Source of the DNA: Synergistales bacterium
Lineage (GTDB): Bacteria; Synergistota; Synergistia; Synergistales; 79-D21
Length of the DNA stretch: 8,658 nucleotides
Direction of reading: 5' to 3'
NCBI GenBank assembly: GCA_015657435.1
Contig: JADLKH010000004.1
Location: 497,535-506,192, forward strand
The position numbers and the translations under genes were made by a program. Numbering within the stretch: the first letter of the stretch is position 1; each line of letters starts with the position of its first letter. Of the stretch, positions 7,262 through 8,658 are shown one piece after another. Below the pieces are notes generated by a model. That model saw nothing but the letters and a program-made list of their open reading frames with translations. It did not search any database and was not told where the DNA came from.

Positions 7262-7289
7262 AAAGGGAGAGGCCCTTACGGGGCCTCCC
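7262..7289 (-). terminator. Hairpin after the flavoprotein gene, possible weak intrinsic terminator
   Basis: Read on the minus strand, GGGAGGCCC (7289-7281) and GGGCCTCTCCC (7275-7265) form a strong GC stem with one or two bulged bases and a five-base loop, followed by only TTT (7264-7262) and then C. It begins eight bases after the flavoprotein stop and ends about 22 bases before the extended -10. The position suits a terminator between two units; the short T run makes it weak or leaky. Confidence 0.45.
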
Positions 7290-7296
7290 GTCCGGT

Positions 7297-8043
7297 TCAG
7301 GGGTGTTCGTCGATCCTGCAGGTGCCTTCCAGGATCCGGTCCCAGGCGGCGTTCCCCTCCTCGACGTACCGGTCGAAGGGGATGAGCGGGCGATCGAGGG
7401 CTTCCGCGGTGTCCGTACAGAGCGAACCGTTCCTCACGATCTCGCGTCCCGCCGAACGCAGCAGGTCCATGTACGGCTCGATTGCTTCGGGGTGGGACAT
7501 TTTTCCGAGGCGTCCGAAGAGGTCCGCCTCGCCGCGGTAGATCTCGGCCGCGACCCGGTTGCCGAACGTCCGGGACAGGTCATGGAAGATCGTGCTCATG
7601 GCTTGGAAGTGGAACTGCTCGGGGAAGCTGCAGGTGGAAAGAATGATCCAGTCCGGCACCCGAACCGTGCGAGCCGCAAAGGTCCCCTGCCCGTGCCGTG
7701 CCTGAAAACGGGGATCGACGAGGGGGAACCATCGTTCGAGGAAGGTCTTCGTGAGCGCGGACATGGAGTCCATGATCAAAGGGGTTGCCAACAGCACGTA
7801 ATCCGCGTCCAGGGCCTTTTCGAGAAGGTCGTGCCCGTCGTCCTTCCGGGCGCATTTGCCCCTTCCGGCCGGAAGCCGGCAGCCCATGCATTCCTCGCAG
7901 GGCAGGATCGATTTTTCGGCCAGGAAGACCGTTTCCGTATCGGCTCCGGCGGAACGGGCGCCTTCGAGAAAAGCCTCGACCAGGATCTGGGTCCGGCTCT
8001 TGCTCCCCTTTGGGCTCCCGTTGAAGGCGACGATCCGCGTCAT
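7297..8043 (-). CDS. Flavodoxin-fold Fe-S flavoprotein (NADPH-dependent FMN reductase family)
   Basis: The 248-residue soluble protein opens with MTRIVAFNGSPKGSKSRTQ, the beta strand and phosphate-binding loop that hold FMN in the NADPH-dependent FMN reductase/flavodoxin fold. C49-x2-C52-x2-C55-x8-C64, followed by KDD, matches the compact cysteine motif of Isf-type iron-sulfur flavoproteins, which carry a 4Fe-4S cluster; the last spacing of eight is slightly longer than the usual 4-7. ATPLIMDSMSALTKTFLERW near 87-105 is the usual second flavin-contacting segment. It is probably a cytoplasmic electron carrier or reductase with unknown partners. I start it at ATG 8043, not at the in-frame ATG 13 codons earlier, because GGAGG at 8050-8054 sits six bases upstream and the motif strand then begins at residue 3. 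The start lies one base after the mutase stop, so translation is likely coupled. The C-terminal 100 residues are less conserved and I recognise nothing in them. Confidence 0.9.
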   Translation of the reverse strand: MTRIVAFNGSPKGSKSRTQILVEAFLEGARSAGADTETVFLAEKSILPCEECMGCRLPAGRGKCARKDDGHDLLEKALDADYVLLATPLIMDSMSALTKTFLERWFPLVDPRFQARHGQGTFAARTVRVPDWIILSTCSFPEQFHFQAMSTIFHDLSRTFGNRVAAEIYRGEADLFGRLGKMSHPEAIEPYMDLLRSAGREIVRNGSLCTDTAEALDRPLIPFDRYVEEGNAAWDRILEGTCRIDEHP

Positions 8044-8044
8044 G

Positions 8045-8658
8045 CTAGACCTCCCAGTCGAAATCGCCGACTCCGGCGGCAAGGATCCTCGCCTTGAGAT
8101 CGGCAGCGTTGCGTTCCAGGGCCTCCGGGGTTCGTCCCTCCGCCCTGGCCACGATCACGGGTTGCGTGTTGCTGGCCCGGACAAGGCCCCAGCCGTCGGG
8201 GTAGAGAATCCGGACCCCGTCCACGACGATGGCCTCGTATGTCTTCAGTGCGGCCTCCCGGATCGAATCGATGACGCCGAACTTGATGTCGTCCGGGCAC
8301 GCGATGCGGGTTTCCGCGGTGCTGAAATATCGGGGAATCGGCGCCACGAGTTCCGACAGCGACCGGTCCGTGTTGGACAGGATGCGGAGCAGTCGCCCCG
8401 CGGCGTAGAAGCTGTCGTCGAAACCGAAGAATTCGTCCGCGAAGAACATGTGGCCGGACACCTCTCCCGCGAAGAGGGCGTTGAGTTCCCGCATCTTGGC
8501 CTTGATGAGGGAATGCCCGGCCTTCCAGAAGATGGGTTTGCCGCCCAGCCGCCTGATCTCATCCACGAGGGCCTGAGAGGATTTGACCTCGACGATGGCC
8601 TCCGCTCCCGGGTGTTTGGGCAGGATCTCCTGCCAGTAGAGGGCCATCAGGATGTCCC
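8045..8658 (-). CDS. Phosphomannomutase/phosphoglucomutase, C-terminal part (runs off the right edge)
   Basis: About 204 C-terminal codons are visible; the frame is open at the edge, so the catalytic phosphoserine and the metal-binding loop lie outside. This is an alpha-D-phosphohexomutase of the AlgC/ManB type, interconverting hexose 1- and 6-phosphates for sugar-nucleotide, polysaccharide or central metabolism. Seen: KAGHSLIKAKM at about 8524-8492, the sugar-contact loop GEVSGH at 8467-8450 of domain 3, GFDD just after it, and the phosphate-binding RASNTQP at 8179-8159 of domain 4. GEVSGH with RASNTQP favours the phosphomannomutase/phosphoglucomutase group over glucosamine mutase (GlmM), but substrate choice cannot be settled from half a protein. 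It ends DFDWEV-TAG, whose last codons contain the ribosome site of the flavoprotein. The ATG at 8647 is internal. The family is very sure. Confidence 0.93.
   Translation of the reverse strand, partial: DILMALYWQEILPKHPGAEAIVEVKSSQALVDEIRRLGGKPIFWKAGHSLIKAKMRELNALFAGEVSGHMFFADEFFGFDDSFYAAGRLLRILSNTDRSLSELVAPIPRYFSTAETRIACPDDIKFGVIDSIREAALKTYEAIVVDGVRILYPDGWGLVRASNTQPVIVARAEGRTPEALERNAADLKARILAAGVGDFDWEV

Noticed and set aside
8044..8082. Longer start for the flavoprotein, 13 codons upstream
   Set aside because: It would overlap the mutase coding region and put residues before the first beta strand; the ATG at 8043 has a well-placed GGAGG.

Overview
This 8.66 kb window is a compact, GC-rich, gene-dense piece of bacterial chromosome. 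All nine genes I can support lie on the minus strand and read from the right edge to the left edge. Gaps are 1 to 30 bases except for two of about 90 to 100 bases. No gene-free stretch exceeds 300 bases. I see no RNA genes, insertion sequences, phage genes or CRISPR arrays. The mix of a RocB-type M20 hydrolase, an M3 oligoendopeptidase, DMT exporters and an Fe-S flavoprotein suits an anaerobic peptide or amino-acid fermenter. A Synergistota member, or failing that a GC-rich Bacillota relative, is my best guess. That is inference from gene content, with no marker gene to confirm it.

Layout in transcription order: (1) 8658-8045, the C-terminal part of a phosphomannomutase/phosphoglucomutase, cut by the window edge; (2) 8043-7297, a flavodoxin-fold Fe-S flavoprotein starting one base after the mutase stop; then a hairpin that may be a weak terminator and an extended -10 promoter; (3) 7197-6313, a DMT/EamA permease; (4) 6311-5151, a membrane-anchored calcineurin-like phosphoesterase with a TTG start; (5) 5120-4914, a 68-residue two-helix membrane protein with an H-x13-H pair; (6) 4901-3993, a second, YedA-like DMT permease; (7) 3970-2315, a RocB-like M20 metallohydrolase with a TTG start; (8) 2301-583, an M3 oligoendopeptidase whose Shine-Dalgarno overlaps the stop codon of gene 7; then a 90-base leader with repeats; (9) 492-1, the N-terminal 164 residues of a class V aminotransferase/cysteine desulfurase-like protein, cut by the window edge.

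Genes 3 to 8 look like one transcription unit. Its probable theme is intracellular peptide turnover (M3 peptidase, M20 hydrolase) plus export or exchange of small metabolites (two DMT permeases), with a membrane phosphoesterase and a small possible heme-binding membrane protein in between. Every large gene belongs to a known family. No clearly new multi-gene system is visible. The least explained items are the 68-residue H-x13-H protein and the repeat/palindrome cluster ahead of gene 9.
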